NCBI GenBank assembly: GCA_021159885.1
Contig: JAGHDO010000087.1
Location: 1 to 51,813 of the forward strand
Direction of reading: 5' to 3'
DNA: 51,813 bases
From: Synergistota bacterium
GTDB taxonomy: Bacteria > Synergistota > GBS-1
Part shown: piece by piece, positions 1 through 9,163 of the stretch
Numbering within the stretch: position 1 is the first letter of the stretch
Layout of the letters: each line of letters opens with the position of its first letter
Notes under the pieces: model-generated
Told to the model about the DNA's origin: nothing
What the model saw: the letters and a program-made list of their open reading frames with translations, nothing else
Databases searched by the model: none
Made by a program: the position numbers and the translations under genes

Positions 1-158
1 AGTTACCTGAGGGGGTTGAGATGGTTATACCTGGTGATAATACGAATTTTGAGGTGGAGTTGATAACGCCTGTTGCATTGGAGAAGGGTTTACGATTTGC
101 GATAAGAGAGGGAGGCAGGACGGTAGGTGCGGGAGTCGTAACCGAGATCATAGAGTAG
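1..158 (+). CDS. tuf: Elongation factor Tu, C-terminal end (partial)
   Basis: Only the last 51 codons are present, read in the frame starting at base 3 and ending at TAG 156-158; the window edge cuts off the rest. The peptide contains [19 protein letters not shown] and ends TEIIE, the hallmark end of domain 3 of EF-Tu, the GTPase that brings aminoacyl-tRNA to the ribosome. Its place directly before rpsJ is the usual str-to-S10 junction in bacteria. Identity is clear from sequence; nothing can be said about the GTPase domain. Confidence 0.95.
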   Translation, partial: LPEGVEMVIPGDNTNFEVELITPVALEKGLRFAIREGGRTVGAGVVTEIIE

Positions 159-190
159 GCTATAAAGGGTTAAAAGGAGGGGATTATCCC

Positions 191-496
191 TTGACTCAAA
201 GGGTAAGAATAAAGTTGAAGGCATACGATCATAAGCTTCTCGATAAATCAGCGGCTCAGATAGTGGAGACCGCTGAAAGAACAGATGCGGAAATCAGTGG
301 GCCCATACCGCTACCGACAGAGATACACAAGATATGCGTTTTAAGATCTCCGCATAAGGATAAGCATTCCAGAGAGCAGTTCGAGATAAGGGTTCACAAA
401 AGACTAATAGACATCATTAGTCCGACTCCTAAAACTATAGAAGCTCTGATGAAGCTGAACCTTCCTTCTGGCGTTGATATAGAGATAAAGACTTAA
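191..496 (+). CDS. rpsJ: 30S ribosomal protein S10
   Basis: S10 is a protein of the 30S head that also doubles as NusE in transcription antitermination. The 101-residue product has normal length, begins [18 protein letters not shown] and contains the [20 protein letters not shown] loop block typical of the family. The start is TTG 191, about 8 nt after a strong SD (AAAAGGAGGGG, 172-182); no in-frame ATG fits. It is the first gene of the S10 cluster, 32 bp after tuf, with no terminator between them, so read-through from tuf is likely. Confidence 0.97.
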   Translation: MTQRVRIKLKAYDHKLLDKSAAQIVETAERTDAEISGPIPLPTEIHKICVLRSPHKDKHSREQFEIRVHKRLIDIISPTPKTIEALMKLNLPSGVDIEIKT

Positions 497-510
497 GGAG
501 GTTGATGAAA

Positions 511-1140
511 TTGCCTTTGGGATTGATTGGGAGAAAGCTTGGAATGACGCAGATATTTAAGCCTAACGGTGAAGCGGTCCCGGTTACGGTTATAGAAGCT
601 GGGCCATGTGTGGTTGTAAGTAAGAGAACGGAAGAGAGGGAGGGCTATACTGCCCTCCAGCTTGGATTTGGATATATCAAACCCCACAAGGTTAATAAAC
701 CGATGAAAGGGGTCTTTAAAAAGGCGGGGGTGGAACCCAAAAGGTATCTAAGGGAGTTCAGGGTAGAAAATGTGGATAAATTCGAGGTTGGTCGGGAGCT
801 GAAGGTAGACATATTTAAAGAGGGAGAAAAGGTCGATATAACTGGTATCACTAAGGGAAAGGGCTTCGCGGGCGGTATGAAAAGACATGGGTTTAGTGGG
901 GGACCTGCGAGTCATGGATCTGCTTTTCATCGCTATGGAAGCTCACTCGGGGCTCACACTGAACCGGGACACGTTTTTAAGGGCAAGAGAATGGCTGGGC
1001 ACATGGGTAGTGTGCGCGTCACTGTGAGAAACCTTGAGGTTGTTAAAATTTACCCGGAGAAAAACCTATTGCTTGTTAGGGGAGGGATTCCGGGAAGTAG
1101 GAACAGCATCGTGTTGATAAAGAAGTCGAAGAAGGGGTGA
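511..1140 (+). CDS. rplC: 50S ribosomal protein L3
   Basis: L3 is an early-assembly 23S rRNA binder reaching towards the peptidyl-transferase centre. The product starts [16 protein letters not shown] and carries the central extension block [20 protein letters not shown] near residues 113-132. Start choice: the SD AAGGAGG ends at base 501, so TTG 502 is impossibly close, ATG 505 is only 3 nt away, and TTG 511 sits at 9 nt, the spacing used by neighbouring TTG-started genes. ATG 505 would add two residues and cannot be excluded. The gene follows rpsJ by a few bases and precedes rplD by 6 bp. Confidence 0.95.
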   Translation: MPLGLIGRKLGMTQIFKPNGEAVPVTVIEAGPCVVVSKRTEEREGYTALQLGFGYIKPHKVNKPMKGVFKKAGVEPKRYLREFRVENVDKFEVGRELKVDIFKEGEKVDITGITKGKGFAGGMKRHGFSGGPASHGSAFHRYGSSLGAHTEPGHVFKGKRMAGHMGSVRVTVRNLEVVKIYPEKNLLLVRGGIPGSRNSIVLIKKSKKG

Positions 1141-1146
1141 AGTTCG

Positions 1147-1797
1147 ATGCCGAAGCTTTCTGTTTTGGATCCGAACAGTGGAGAGGTTAAAGGAGAAATA
1201 GAGGTAAGTTCCTATCTATTTGAGGCTCCTCTTCATAAGGCAGTCGTTCATCAAGCAGTGGTAGCTCATCTTGCCAATAGAAGGCAAGGGACTGCCTGTA
1301 CAAAGACACGCGGGGAGGTAAGAGGTGGGGGAAGAAAGCCATGGCGTCAGAAAGGTACCGGGAGAGCACGTCATGGTAGCATTAGATCTCCGCTATGGGT
1401 AGGTGGAGGAGTTGTCTTTGGACCTAAGCCAAGAGATTATGATCAAAAGCTTCCTAAGAAGATGAGAAGACTTGCTCTCAGAGCGGCGTTGACCTCGAAG
1501 TATAAAGAGGGTAACTTGCTTATCGTTGAGGATATAAAGTTTGAAGCTCCTCCTAAGACAAAGAAAATGCTGGCTTTCCTTGATAAAGTTGGTGTTAAGA
1601 AGGAGAAAACTCTTGTTGTTATGGATAGGAGCGACGAGGTTGTATATAAAAGCGCGTGCAATCTTCCAAACGTTCATGTGATCCATGTGGATAGCATAAA
1701 CACTTACGATATTCTTGTGCATGAAAAACTTCTTATAACGCGAGCTGCCCTCTCACGAATTGAGGAGGTGTACGGTGGTGAAGAGAGAGCTGCATGA
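1147..1797 (+). CDS. rplD: 50S ribosomal protein L4
   Basis: L4 binds 23S rRNA domain I, and its long loop lines the exit tunnel. The 216-residue product has normal length and contains the basic loop with RGGGRKPWRQKGTGRARHGS near residues 58-77, the family signature. In E. coli L4 also represses its own operon, but no matching leader is visible here. The C-terminus overlaps the start of rplW by about 20 nt, so the two are probably translationally coupled. ATG 1147 follows an SD-like AAGGGG within the end of rplC. Confidence 0.96.
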   Translation: MPKLSVLDPNSGEVKGEIEVSSYLFEAPLHKAVVHQAVVAHLANRRQGTACTKTRGEVRGGGRKPWRQKGTGRARHGSIRSPLWVGGGVVFGPKPRDYDQKLPKKMRRLALRAALTSKYKEGNLLIVEDIKFEAPPKTKKMLAFLDKVGVKKEKTLVVMDRSDEVVYKSACNLPNVHVIHVDSINTYDILVHEKLLITRAALSRIEEVYGGEERAA

Positions 1798-2077
1798 CGT
1801 GATAATAAGACCCATAATTACTGAGAAGGCTTTTAAGGCTATGGAGAAAGATAGGAAGTATACCTTTGAGGTTCCTATAGACGCTAACAAGATCGAGATT
1901 AAGAAAGCGGTTGAGGAGATATTTAAGGTTAGAGTCGTTAAGGTAAATACCATAAGGATGAAAGGGAAGCCAAGGAGATTGGGAGTTTACAGAGGCAGGA
2001 AACCAGCATGGAAGAAGGCGATAGTCACACTTGCGCCTGGCTATAAAATACCGTTCTTCGAAAATCTGGGAGTATGA
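1775..2077 (+). CDS. rplW: 50S ribosomal protein L23
   Basis: L23 sits at the tunnel exit and is the docking site for trigger factor and SRP. The roughly 100-residue product carries HDVIIRPIITEKAF at its N-terminus and KGKPRRLGVYRGRKPAWKKA in its C-terminal half, both family hallmarks. The SD AGGAGG (1763-1768) lies inside rplD; GTG 1775 or the adjacent GTG 1778 are the plausible starts. The upstream in-frame TTG 1760 precedes the SD and is rejected. The gene overlaps rplD by roughly 20 nt. Confidence 0.95.
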   Translation: MVKRELHDVIIRPIITEKAFKAMEKDRKYTFEVPIDANKIEIKKAVEEIFKVRVVKVNTIRMKGKPRRLGVYRGRKPAWKKAIVTLAPGYKIPFFENLGV

Positions 2078-2091
2078 GGGGGTTGCTTTAA

Positions 2092-2916
2092 ATGGGTGTT
2101 AAAGGGTTTAAGCCGATAACTCCTGGTCGGAGATTTATGACCGTTTCAACCTTTGAGGAGATAACTAAGACGGAACCGGAGAAATCGCTTCTCGTGCCCT
2201 TAAAGAAAAAGGCGGGAAGAAACTCTATGGGGCGTGTGACGGTGCGCCATAGAGGCGGTGGACACAAGAGAATGTACCGAATAATAGACTTCAGAAGGGA
2301 CAAGATAGGCATTCCTGCAAAGGTAGCAGCGATAGAGTATGATCCCAACAGATCTGCGAGAATAGCTTTGCTCCACTACGCTGATGGTGAGAAGAGATAT
2401 ATTCTTGCACCTGTGGGACTGGAAGTCGGGCAAACCGTTATGTCTGGTCCAGATGCGGATATAAAGCCAGGTAACGCTTTACCCTTGAGATATATACCGG
2501 ATGGAACTCTGGTTCACAATATAGAGCTTAGAAAGGGTAAGGGAGGACAGCTTGTTAGGGCTGCGGGAGCGGCAGCGCAGATAATGGCTAAGGAAGGGGA
2601 TTATGCTCATATAAGGCTTCCATCTGGGGAGATAAGATTAATTCATCTTGACTGTATGGCTACCATTGGGCAGGTTGGTAACGTAGATCATGAGAACATA
2701 GTGATAGGAAAGGCCGGAAGGTATCGTTGGCTTGGATGGAGACCATATGTAAGGGGTATGACGATGAACCCCGTTGACCACCCGATGGGTGGGGGCGAGG
2801 GAAGATCCAAGAGCAATAAGCAGCCTTGTTCACCTTGGGGGGTTCCCGCTAAGGGGTATAAGACGAGGAGGAAGAACCATCCAACGGACAAATGGATCAT
2901 TAAGAGGCGTAAATGA
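2092..2916 (+). CDS. rplB: 50S ribosomal protein L2
   Basis: L2 is a universally conserved 23S rRNA binder needed for subunit joining and peptidyl transfer. The 274-residue product has the OB-fold/SH3-like core starting with [17 protein letters not shown] (about residues 47-63) and the C-terminal block [11 protein letters not shown]. His230 in that block corresponds to the conserved His229 of E. coli L2. ATG 2092 follows a GAGGGGG SD. Length and all signature blocks are normal. Confidence 0.97.
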   Translation: MGVKGFKPITPGRRFMTVSTFEEITKTEPEKSLLVPLKKKAGRNSMGRVTVRHRGGGHKRMYRIIDFRRDKIGIPAKVAAIEYDPNRSARIALLHYADGEKRYILAPVGLEVGQTVMSGPDADIKPGNALPLRYIPDGTLVHNIELRKGKGGQLVRAAGAAAQIMAKEGDYAHIRLPSGEIRLIHLDCMATIGQVGNVDHENIVIGKAGRYRWLGWRPYVRGMTMNPVDHPMGGGEGRSKSNKQPCSPWGVPAKGYKTRRKNHPTDKWIIKRRK

Positions 2917-2931
2917 GGAGGTGTCGTTTTC

Positions 2932-3216
2932 GTGGGAAGATCTCGAAAGAAAGGTCCCTATGTTGATCCGAAACTTCTGAAGAAGATTTTGGAGATGAAT
3001 CAGAAAGGGGAAAAAAGGGTTATAAAAACCTGGTCCAGAAGATCAACAATAGTTCCTGAGATGATAGGACATACCATTGCCGTTCACAATGGAAGGACCC
3101 ATATACCTATATATATAACTGAGCAGATGGTTGGACATAAACTGGGTGAGTTCGCGCCCACCAGGAAATTTGGCGGGCACGGTTCTCCCACTGAGAGATC
3201 AACGGCTCTTAAGTGA
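2932..3216 (+). CDS. rpsS: 30S ribosomal protein S19
   Basis: S19 is a 30S head protein paired with S13 near the A site. The 94-residue product begins [16 protein letters not shown] and contains [20 protein letters not shown] and the C-terminal [13 protein letters not shown], all typical. The start is GTG 2932, about 9 nt after GAGGAGGTG. The next gene starts 11 bp after the stop. Confidence 0.97.
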   Translation: MGRSRKKGPYVDPKLLKKILEMNQKGEKRVIKTWSRRSTIVPEMIGHTIAVHNGRTHIPIYITEQMVGHKLGEFAPTRKFGGHGSPTERSTALK

Positions 3217-3227
3217 GGTGTTTAAGT

Positions 3228-3566
3228 ATGGAAGCAAGGGCTGTCGCTAGGTATGTGAGAATATCACCCAAAAAGGTTCGGCAGGTCATAAACCTTATAA
3301 GGAATAAGCCCGTCAATGAGGCTCTTTTGATTTTGCGTTTTCTGCCTAAGAAGGCAGCGAGAATAGTAGAAAAGGTCCTTAAATCTGCTATAGCTAACGC
3401 GGAGAATAACTTTGAGATGGATGTAGATAGGTTATACGTTCACAGAATTTTCGTAGATCAGGGTCCAACTTTGAAGAGAATAAGGCCCCGGGCGATGGGA
3501 AGAGCCTTTTTGATAAGGAAGAGAACCAGCCATATAACCGTTGTCGTAAAGGAGAAGGAGGGATAG
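3228..3566 (+). CDS. rplV: 50S ribosomal protein L22
   Basis: L22 spans the 50S subunit, and its beta-hairpin lines the exit tunnel next to L4, where macrolide-resistance changes occur in other bacteria. The 112-residue product begins [20 protein letters not shown] and carries the hairpin and conserved [21 protein letters not shown]-terminal block. ATG 3228 lies 7 nt after a GAGGTG SD. An upstream in-frame GTG at 3213 overlaps rpsS, lacks an SD and would add five non-conserved residues, so it was rejected. It ends 3 bp before rpsC. Confidence 0.96.
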   Translation: MEARAVARYVRISPKKVRQVINLIRNKPVNEALLILRFLPKKAARIVEKVLKSAIANAENNFEMDVDRLYVHRIFVDQGPTLKRIRPRAMGRAFLIRKRTSHITVVVKEKEG

Positions 3567-3569
3567 TCT

Positions 3570-4250
3570 GTGGGGCAGAAGGTTCATCCTATAGCGTTTA
3601 GATTAGGAGTTATCAAGACTTGGGATTCAAGATGGTTTGCTGAAGGCAGAACCTATACAGAACAGCTTCATGAGGATATCAAGCTCAGAAATTATCTTAA
3701 GAAAAGATGGTATAATGCTGGAATTTCTAAGATAATAATAGAGCGTATAGCTAATATAGTTAGAATAACTGTTTTGACTGCTCGCCCTGGTTTAGTGATA
3801 GGAACTAAAGGAGCTGAAATAGAAGATGCCAGAAGGAAGCTCAGGGAAATGACGGGCGGTAAGCGCATCTTTATAAACGTTCAGGAGGTAAAGAAACCAG
3901 AGATAGATGCTCAGCTTGTTGCAGAGCATATAGCATCTCAGATAGAGAAAAGGGTTTCTCACCGAAGGGCTATGAAGCAGGCTATAATGAGGGCGATGCG
4001 TGCTGGCGCCAAAGGCATAAAGATAATGTGTAGCGGTAGGCTCGGTGGAGCGGAAATCGCCAGGAAGGAATGGTATTTGGAGGGAAGACTACCCCTTCAA
4101 ACCATAAGGGCTGATATAGATTACGGCTTTGCTGAGGCTTATACTATTTATGGAAAGATAGGCGTCAAGGTTTGGATATTCCACGGAGAAGTTTTGCCCG
4201 AGCCAAAGGAGAAAGAGCTTGTATCTGCGGAGGGTGAAACTGAATCATAA
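3570..4250 (+). CDS. rpsC: 30S ribosomal protein S3
   Basis: S3 forms part of the mRNA entry channel. The 226-residue product begins [13 protein letters not shown], has a type II KH domain with the GxxG loop GTKG at residues 78-81, and the C-terminal S3 domain ([20 protein letters not shown] and [19 protein letters not shown]). It starts at GTG 3570 after an SD (GGAGGG) inside the end of rplV. The tail rich in Glu and Lys after residue 210 is variable in the family. Confidence 0.97.
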   Translation: MGQKVHPIAFRLGVIKTWDSRWFAEGRTYTEQLHEDIKLRNYLKKRWYNAGISKIIIERIANIVRITVLTARPGLVIGTKGAEIEDARRKLREMTGGKRIFINVQEVKKPEIDAQLVAEHIASQIEKRVSHRRAMKQAIMRAMRAGAKGIKIMCSGRLGGAEIARKEWYLEGRLPLQTIRADIDYGFAEAYTIYGKIGVKVWIFHGEVLPEPKEKELVSAEGETES

Positions 4251-4264
4251 GGGGGTAAGCTAAA

Positions 4265-4693
4265 ATGCTAATGCCAAAGAGGGTAAAATACAGAAAGCAA
4301 CAGAGAGGACGTATGAAAGGTCGCTCTAAGGGAGGAACAACTCTTGCGTTTGGAGACTATGGTTTGCAAGCTTTAGAGCCGGCTTGGATAACGGCTCAGC
4401 AGATAGAGGCTGCCCGTATAGCTATTACTCGTTCCTTGAAGAGAGGCGGAAGAATGTGGATCAGGATCTTCCCGGATAAACCGGTTACAAAGAAACCGGC
4501 TGAGACTCGAATGGGTAAAGGTAAGGGAAACGTTGATCACTGGGTTGCCGTCGTTAAACCGGGGAGAATCATTTTTGAAGTCATAGGCGTTTCTAAGGAA
4601 GAGGCGGAAGAAATGTTTCGTCAGGCGGATGCAAAGCTTCCCATCCGCACCCGTGTTGTCACGAGGGAAGGATCGGGAGGTGGTGCCTCATGA
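4265..4693 (+). CDS. rplP: 50S ribosomal protein L16
   Basis: L16 organises the A-site region of the 50S subunit. The 142-residue product begins [19 protein letters not shown] and contains [20 protein letters not shown] and [19 protein letters not shown], diagnostic of L16. ATG 4265 is preferred over ATG 4271 because homologs commonly begin with the two extra residues and the SD AAGGGGG (4249-4255) is at a suitable distance. The stop overlaps the rpmC start as ATGA. Confidence 0.96.
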   Translation: MLMPKRVKYRKQQRGRMKGRSKGGTTLAFGDYGLQALEPAWITAQQIEAARIAITRSLKRGGRMWIRIFPDKPVTKKPAETRMGKGKGNVDHWVAVVKPGRIIFEVIGVSKEEAEEMFRQADAKLPIRTRVVTREGSGGGAS

Positions 4694-4908
4694 AGGCGAG
4701 TGAGCTCAGAGAACTCACGATGGAGGAGCTCAGGGAAAAGTATAGAGAGCTTAAGGAGGAGCTCTTCAATCTGAGATTTCAGAAAGCGGTTGGGCAGCTT
4801 GGAAATCCTATGAGAATTAGAGAAGTGAAAAGAACTATAGCTCGCATAAAAACGGTGATGAGAGAAAAGGAGCTTGGAATTAATCTCGTTGGAGAGGGAA
4901 GGGAGTGA
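4690..4908 (+). CDS. rpmC: 50S ribosomal protein L29
   Basis: L29 is a small coiled-coil protein at the tunnel exit beside L23. The 72-residue product begins [17 protein letters not shown] and contains [20 protein letters not shown], the family signature, in two long helices. It overlaps rplP by 4 nt (ATGA), indicating translational coupling; the SD is GGAGGTG within rplP. The C-terminus is a few residues longer than the shortest homologs, which is unremarkable. Confidence 0.96.
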   Translation: MKASELRELTMEELREKYRELKEELFNLRFQKAVGQLGNPMRIREVKRTIARIKTVMREKELGINLVGEGRE

Positions 4909-4917
4909 TACATCGTC

Positions 4918-5202
4918 ATGGCTAAAGAATTCGTTGGAGTCGTTGTAAGCGACAAGATGGATAAAACCGTAATAGTGCAGGTCGAAAGAATGATACCTCA
5001 TCCACTTTATCGTAAACCGGTTAGAAAAAGATCAAAGTTTGTGGCGCATGACCCTGAAAATAAATGCAGAGTAGGAGATATGGTTAAAATAAAGCCTTGT
5101 AGACCTTTGAGCAAAACGAAGAGGTGGAAGGTTGTAAGCATAGTTAAGAAAGCCCAAACTGCAGATCTCCTTCTCGAGGAGGAGGTGGCAGAGTCAACAT
5201 GA
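4918..5202 (+). CDS. rpsQ: 30S ribosomal protein S17
   Basis: S17 is a primary 16S rRNA-binding OB-fold protein. The 94-residue product contains [17 protein letters not shown] and [20 protein letters not shown], the two conserved segments. It is about ten residues longer than the E. coli form owing to an acidic tail ([13 protein letters not shown]). The tail codons double as the SD region for rplN, whose start overlaps this stop by 4 nt. Confidence 0.96.
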   Translation: MAKEFVGVVVSDKMDKTVIVQVERMIPHPLYRKPVRKRSKFVAHDPENKCRVGDMVKIKPCRPLSKTKRWKVVSIVKKAQTADLLLEEEVAEST

Positions 5203-5567
5203 TCTATCAAGAGACCGTGCTAAAGGTTGCGGATAACTCCGGTGCGAAGCTTATAAAGTGCATAAGGGTTTTAGGAGGAAGCGAAAGACACTTTGGAAGG
5301 ATAGGGGATGTCATAGTAGCTTCCGTTAAGGAAGCTATTCCCAATTCAGGTATAGAAAAAGGGGATGTTGTAAAAGCGGTTATAGTCAGGACTAAAAAGG
5401 AGATTCGTAGGAAGGATGGATCGTACGTGAGGTTTGATGATAACGCTGCAGTTTTGATAAACGAGTATGGTGAGCCAAGAGGAACAAGGATATTTGGTCC
5501 TGTAGCAAGAGAGCTCAGGGACAAGAACTTTATGAAAATAATATCTTTAGCTCCAGAGGTCGTTTGA
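5199..5567 (+). CDS. rplN: 50S ribosomal protein L14
   Basis: L14 lies at the subunit interface and is the docking site for the silencing factor RsfS. The 122-residue product starts [20 protein letters not shown] and carries the L14 blocks [19 protein letters not shown] and [22 protein letters not shown] 5199 overlaps the rpsQ stop by 4 nt, with the SD GAGGAGGTGG just upstream. Length is standard. Confidence 0.97.
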   Translation: MIYQETVLKVADNSGAKLIKCIRVLGGSERHFGRIGDVIVASVKEAIPNSGIEKGDVVKAVIVRTKKEIRRKDGSYVRFDDNAAVLINEYGEPRGTRIFGPVARELRDKNFMKIISLAPEVV

Positions 5568-5580
5568 GGGGGTATTCAGG

Positions 5581-5898
5581 ATGCACGTTAAAAAGGGAGA
5601 TAGAGTGAGGGTACTTTCTGGTAAAGATAAGGGAAAGGAAGGAAAGGTCCTTAAGGTTTTTCCAAGGGAAGGAAAGGTTTTGGTTGAGGGCGTTAACATC
5701 GTTAAGAAGCATGTAAGACCTACACAGAAAACGCCTCAGGGCGGTATTATATCGCAGGAGGCTCCCATATATGTATGTAAAGTTATGGTTGTGTGTCCTG
5801 CCTGCGGTAATCCCACAAGGGTAGGTCATGGCTTTTTAGAGGATGGAAGAAAGGTCCGGGTGTGTAAGAAGTGCGGAGAGGTTATAGACAGTGTCTAA
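5581..5898 (+). CDS. rplX: 50S ribosomal protein L24, zinc-ribbon form
   Basis: L24 starts 50S assembly by binding the 5' end of 23S rRNA. The 105-residue product has the KOW motif near its N-terminus ([20 protein letters not shown], residues 3-22) and a C-terminal zinc ribbon with Cys72, Cys75, Cys95 and Cys98 in two CxxC pairs. ATG 5581 follows GAGGGGG by 9 nt. The cysteines imply zinc dependence, shared with S14, S4 and L36 in this cluster. Confidence 0.97.
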   Translation: MHVKKGDRVRVLSGKDKGKEGKVLKVFPREGKVLVEGVNIVKKHVRPTQKTPQGGIISQEAPIYVCKVMVVCPACGNPTRVGHGFLEDGRKVRVCKKCGEVIDSV

Positions 5899-5913
5899 GG
5901 AGGTAGATTTAGC

Positions 5914-6459
5914 ATGGTTCCACGCATGAAAGAGAAGTATAAAAAGGAAGTCATTCCTAAAATGATGGAGAGATTCGGTTATAAAAACATCATGGAAGTT
6001 CCTAAGATAGAGAAGATAGTTATAAACATTGGCGTTGGAGAGGCAAAAGATGACATAAGGTATCTGGAGTCATCTATGGAGGAGCTTGCCATGATATCGG
6101 GGCAAAGGCCCGTTGTGGCTAAAGCAAAGAGATCTATAGCGGGTTTTAAGCTTCGTGAAGGAGCCCCGATAGGATGCTTTGTGACTCTGCGGGGAGACAG
6201 AGCCTATGATTTTCTTGATAGGTTGATAAACATAGCTCTTCCGAGAATAAAGGATTTCAGGGGGCTTTCTCCTCGCTCCTTTGACGGTAGAGGAAATTAC
6301 ACCTTAGGTATAAGGGAGCAGTTGGTTTTTCCCGAGGTAGATTACGACAAAATAATGAAAGTTCGTGGAATGAGCATAACCATAGTTACCACTGCTGAAA
6401 CGGACGAGGAAGCTAAAGCCCTACTGGAGTATCTTGGAATGCCTTTCAGACGGAGGTGA
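5914..6459 (+). CDS. rplE: 50S ribosomal protein L5
   Basis: L5 binds 5S rRNA in the central protuberance and contacts S13. The 181-residue product contains [19 protein letters not shown], then [20 protein letters not shown] and RDFRG-type [18 protein letters not shown], all conserved. ATG 5914 lies after AAGGAGG at normal spacing; ATG 5926 would also be possible but is shorter than homologs. rpsN follows after 6 bp. Confidence 0.97.
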   Translation: MVPRMKEKYKKEVIPKMMERFGYKNIMEVPKIEKIVINIGVGEAKDDIRYLESSMEELAMISGQRPVVAKAKRSIAGFKLREGAPIGCFVTLRGDRAYDFLDRLINIALPRIKDFRGLSPRSFDGRGNYTLGIREQLVFPEVDYDKIMKVRGMSITIVTTAETDEEAKALLEYLGMPFRRR

Positions 6460-6465
6460 AATGCT

Positions 6466-6651
6466 TTGGCAAGAAAAGCTTTAATGGTAAAGGCACAGAA
6501 AGAGCCTAAGTTCAAGGTAAGAAAATACAATAGGTGTCCTTTATGTGGTCGCCCACGTGCTTTTTTAAGGAAGTTTAATATGTGTCGCATCTGTTTCAGG
6601 AAACTCGCTCGTGAGGGGAAGATTCCTGGAGTTATAAAGTCGAGCTGGTGA
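6466..6651 (+). CDS. rpsN: 30S ribosomal protein S14, type Z (zinc-binding)
   Basis: The short, zinc-dependent form of S14: 61 residues instead of about 100, with Cys24, Cys27, Cys40 and Cys43 in two CxxC pairs. S14 sits in the 30S head near S3 and S10. The start is TTG 6466, placed 8 nt after CGGAGGTG, the recurring pattern in this cluster. Some databases call this gene rpsZ. No zinc-free paralog is visible in the window. Confidence 0.96.
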   Translation: MARKALMVKAQKEPKFKVRKYNRCPLCGRPRAFLRKFNMCRICFRKLAREGKIPGVIKSSW

Positions 6652-6666
6652 GGAGGGAGTGAGAAG

Positions 6667-7065
6667 ATGTATGTTAATGATCCTATAGGCGATATGCTTA
6701 CGAGAATAAGGAATGCGAATACTGCGTATCATGAGAGCGTGGATATTCCTTTGTCAAAGATCAAGCTTGAGATAGCTAAAATATTGAAGAGAGAGGGATT
6801 CATAAAGGGATTTAAGATAGTAAAAGAAGGCAAGATTCCCATGATAAGGATATTCTTGAAGTATGGCCCTGATAAGGAAAGAGTTATAACTGGATTGAAG
6901 AGAGTCAGTAAGCCAGGTTTGCGAATATATGTTGGGAAAAGCAAGCTTCCTAAGGTTATGGGAGGACTTGGAATAGCCATAATTTCTACATCAAGTGGTA
7001 TTATGACAGATAAGGAAGCGCGAGAAAAGGGAATTGGAGGAGAGGTTTTGTGCTATATATGGTGA
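6667..7065 (+). CDS. rpsH: 30S ribosomal protein S8
   Basis: S8 binds helix 21 of 16S rRNA and, in E. coli, represses the spc operon. The 132-residue product begins [18 protein letters not shown] and ends with [20 protein letters not shown] followed by a short hydrophobic tail, both diagnostic. ATG 6667 follows GAGGAGGGAG. I saw no obvious S8-binding mimic upstream of rplE, although this was not folded computationally. Confidence 0.97.
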   Translation: MYVNDPIGDMLTRIRNANTAYHESVDIPLSKIKLEIAKILKREGFIKGFKIVKEGKIPMIRIFLKYGPDKERVITGLKRVSKPGLRIYVGKSKLPKVMGGLGIAIISTSSGIMTDKEAREKGIGGEVLCYIW

Positions 7066-7080
7066 TGGAGGTGAAAAGCT

Positions 7081-7623
7081 TTGTCGCGTATAGGAAAGAT
7101 GCCTATAGAGTTGCCTAAGGGAGTTAATGTGGAGATTCAAGGAAGAAAAGTCAAGGTATCTGGTCCTCTGGGAAGCCTAGAAATGGAAGTTCATCCTGAT
7201 ATAGAGGTTAAGCTTGAAGGAAATACCTTGAGAGTGTTCCGTCCTTCCGATGCTAAGTTCCATAGGGCTATCCATGGGACTATGCGTGCTCTCTTAGCAA
7301 ATATGGTAGAGGGGGTTCACAAAGGGTTTGTGAAGGAACTTGAGATTGTGGGAGTTGGTTATAGAGCTAAGATGGAGGGTAGAAAACTTGTGCTCTCCTT
7401 AGGATACTCTCATCCGGTAGAGTACGAACCTCCGGATGGGATTACCATAGAGGTTCCTGAACCTCAGCGGATAGTGGTTAAGGGTATAGACAGGCATCTC
7501 GTTGGACAAGTAGCTGCGATTATACGTTCTTTCAGAGAACCCGATTCTTATAAGGGTAAAGGCGTTCGTTATAAGGGTGAGGAGGTAAAGCTTAAGCCTG
7601 GTAAAGCCGCTAAGACAGCTTGA
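7081..7623 (+). CDS. rplF: 50S ribosomal protein L6
   Basis: L6 lies near the sarcin-ricin loop and consists of two repeated alpha/beta domains. The 180-residue product begins [19 protein letters not shown], and the second domain contains [17 protein letters not shown] and ending [20 protein letters not shown]. The start is TTG 7081, 8 to 9 nt after GGAGGTG; the same SD-TTG layout is used for rpsN. Confidence 0.97.
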   Translation: MSRIGKMPIELPKGVNVEIQGRKVKVSGPLGSLEMEVHPDIEVKLEGNTLRVFRPSDAKFHRAIHGTMRALLANMVEGVHKGFVKELEIVGVGYRAKMEGRKLVLSLGYSHPVEYEPPDGITIEVPEPQRIVVKGIDRHLVGQVAAIIRSFREPDSYKGKGVRYKGEEVKLKPGKAAKTA

Positions 7624-7642
7624 AGAAAGGGGTGATCATGCT

Positions 7643-8011
7643 TTGATCAAGGTTCGACCACGCCAGGAAATGAGGAAGATTAGGCACGAGAGGATTAGAA
7701 AAAAAATAAGAGGAACGGCAGAAAGACCCCGGCTTTCCGTTTTCAAAAGCTTAAACCATATATATACCCAGATAATAGATGATGATGCGGGACATACGTT
7801 GGTATCTGCGTCTACTCTTTCGCCCGAGCTTAAGGGAAAGATAAGGCATGGTGGCAATATAGAAGCTGCTAAGCTTGTGGGGAAGCTTATAGCGCGTAAG
7901 GCTCTTGAAAAGGGCATCAAGAAAGTTGTTTTTGATAGAGGGGGGCATAAATATCATGGCGCTATTAAAGCCCTCGCCGATGCTGCGAGATCCGAAGGTC
8001 TCGAGTTCTAA
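7643..8011 (+). CDS. rplR: 50S ribosomal protein L18
   Basis: L18 brings 5S rRNA into the 50S subunit with L5. The 122-residue product has a basic N-terminal tail ([20 protein letters not shown]) and the conserved C-terminal [20 protein letters not shown]. The start is TTG 7643; ATG 7638 is out of frame and runs into a stop after one codon. An AAAGGGGTG SD precedes it. Confidence 0.96.
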   Translation: MIKVRPRQEMRKIRHERIRKKIRGTAERPRLSVFKSLNHIYTQIIDDDAGHTLVSASTLSPELKGKIRHGGNIEAAKLVGKLIARKALEKGIKKVVFDRGGHKYHGAIKALADAARSEGLEF

Positions 8012-8029
8012 AGGGGGAGTGTGAACGGG

Positions 8030-8536
8030 ATGATAAAGAAGAGAAAACGCATAGATGTTTCCGGGATAGAGTTCAAGGAAAGGGTCGTAAGCATAAATAG
8101 AGTTTGTAAGGTAGTTAAGGGAGGAAAGAGGTATAAGTTTAGCGCGCTGGTCGTTGTGGGAGATGGAGAAAAATATGTAGGCGTTGGAATGGGTAAGGCA
8201 AAGGAGGTGCCGGAGGCTATAAGGAAGGGAATAGAAGACGCTAAGAAGAATGTTATAGAGATCAAAAAGGTAGGGAACACCATACCACACGCTGTGATGG
8301 GAGAATACGGAGCAGCTAAGGTGTTCATGAGACCCGCTGCTCCTGGAACTGGGGTTATAGCAGGAGGGGCAGTCAGAGCAGTTCTCGAGCTTGGTGGAAT
8401 AAAAGATATTTTGACCAAGTCCATAGGGGGAACCAACAATCCTATTAACGTGGCCAAGGCTGCTATCGATGCTTTGCTTAAACTCAGAACGGTGGAGGAT
8501 GTAGAAAGGTTAAGAGGAGGAGTGGCTAAATTATGA
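8030..8536 (+). CDS. rpsE: 30S ribosomal protein S5
   Basis: S5 shapes the mRNA channel and affects decoding accuracy. The product of about 168 residues has the double-stranded-RNA-binding fold with [19 protein letters not shown] and [20 protein letters not shown], and the C-terminal [23 protein letters not shown] 8021 is only 1-2 nt from the SD (AAGGGGGAG), so ATG 8030 is preferred; the difference is three residues. The stop overlaps rpmD by 4 nt (ATGA). Confidence 0.96.
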   Translation: MIKKRKRIDVSGIEFKERVVSINRVCKVVKGGKRYKFSALVVVGDGEKYVGVGMGKAKEVPEAIRKGIEDAKKNVIEIKKVGNTIPHAVMGEYGAAKVFMRPAAPGTGVIAGGAVRAVLELGGIKDILTKSIGGTNNPINVAKAAIDALLKLRTVEDVERLRGGVAKL

Positions 8537-8724
8537 GAAAACTTAGGATAAAATGGGTTAAAAGCTTTATAGGCTATTCAAAGGATCAAAGGGACACGAT
8601 TAAGGCGCTTGGCTTTAAAAGGCTTTATCAGACGGTGGAAAAGCCCGACAATCCCCAGATCAGGGGAATGATAAATAAGGTGAAGCACTTAATAGAGATT
8701 GAGGAGGGGATAGAAAGTGCTTAA
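8533..8724 (+). CDS. rpmD: 50S ribosomal protein L30
   Basis: L30 is a small 50S protein. The 63-residue product begins [19 protein letters not shown] and contains [20 protein letters not shown], diagnostic of bacterial L30. It overlaps rpsE by 4 nt and rplO by 8 nt, so all three are tightly coupled. The presence of rpmD is informative because the gene is missing in several lineages. Confidence 0.95.
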   Translation: MRKLRIKWVKSFIGYSKDQRDTIKALGFKRLYQTVEKPDNPQIRGMINKVKHLIEIEEGIESA

Positions 8725-9163
8725 GCTGCATTTGCTTCGTCCGCCAAAGGGAGCAAAAAGACCTCCTAAAAGGGTTGGGATAGGTATAGGTTCTGGTCAC
8801 GGGAAAACATCTTGCAGAGGTCATAAGGGGCAGAAGGCGAGGTCTGGCGGAGGAGTTAGGCTTGGTTTTGAGGGAGGGCAAACCCCTTTGGCTTTGAGAA
8901 TTCCCAAAAGAGGTTTTAGAAACGGTCCGTTCAGGAAGGAGTTTGCGATCGTGAATGTTAAGGATTTGAACGTTTTCGAGGAGGGGACGGTTATAACCCC
9001 GGAGCTCTTGCTTCAAAGAAGGATAATTTCGGATATATTAGATGGCGTAAAGATTCTTGGAGAGGGAGAGCTTAAAAAGCCTCTCATGGTTAGAGCACAC
9101 GCTTTTAGTAAATCTGCGATAAGGAAAATAGAGTCCGCTGGAGGGAAAGCTGAGGTGATATAA
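8717..9163 (+). CDS. rplO: 50S ribosomal protein L15
   Basis: L15 is a late-assembly 50S protein. The 148-residue product has the basic Gly-rich extension ([20 protein letters not shown], about residues 18-37, then [20 protein letters not shown]) and the globular C-terminal domain ending with KAHAFSKSA-like [23 protein letters not shown] 8717 lies 7 nt after GAGGGGAT inside rpmD. The stop abuts the secY start with no gap. Confidence 0.96.
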   Translation: MLKLHLLRPPKGAKRPPKRVGIGIGSGHGKTSCRGHKGQKARSGGGVRLGFEGGQTPLALRIPKRGFRNGPFRKEFAIVNVKDLNVFEEGTVITPELLLQRRIISDILDGVKILGEGELKKPLMVRAHAFSKSAIRKIESAGGKAEVI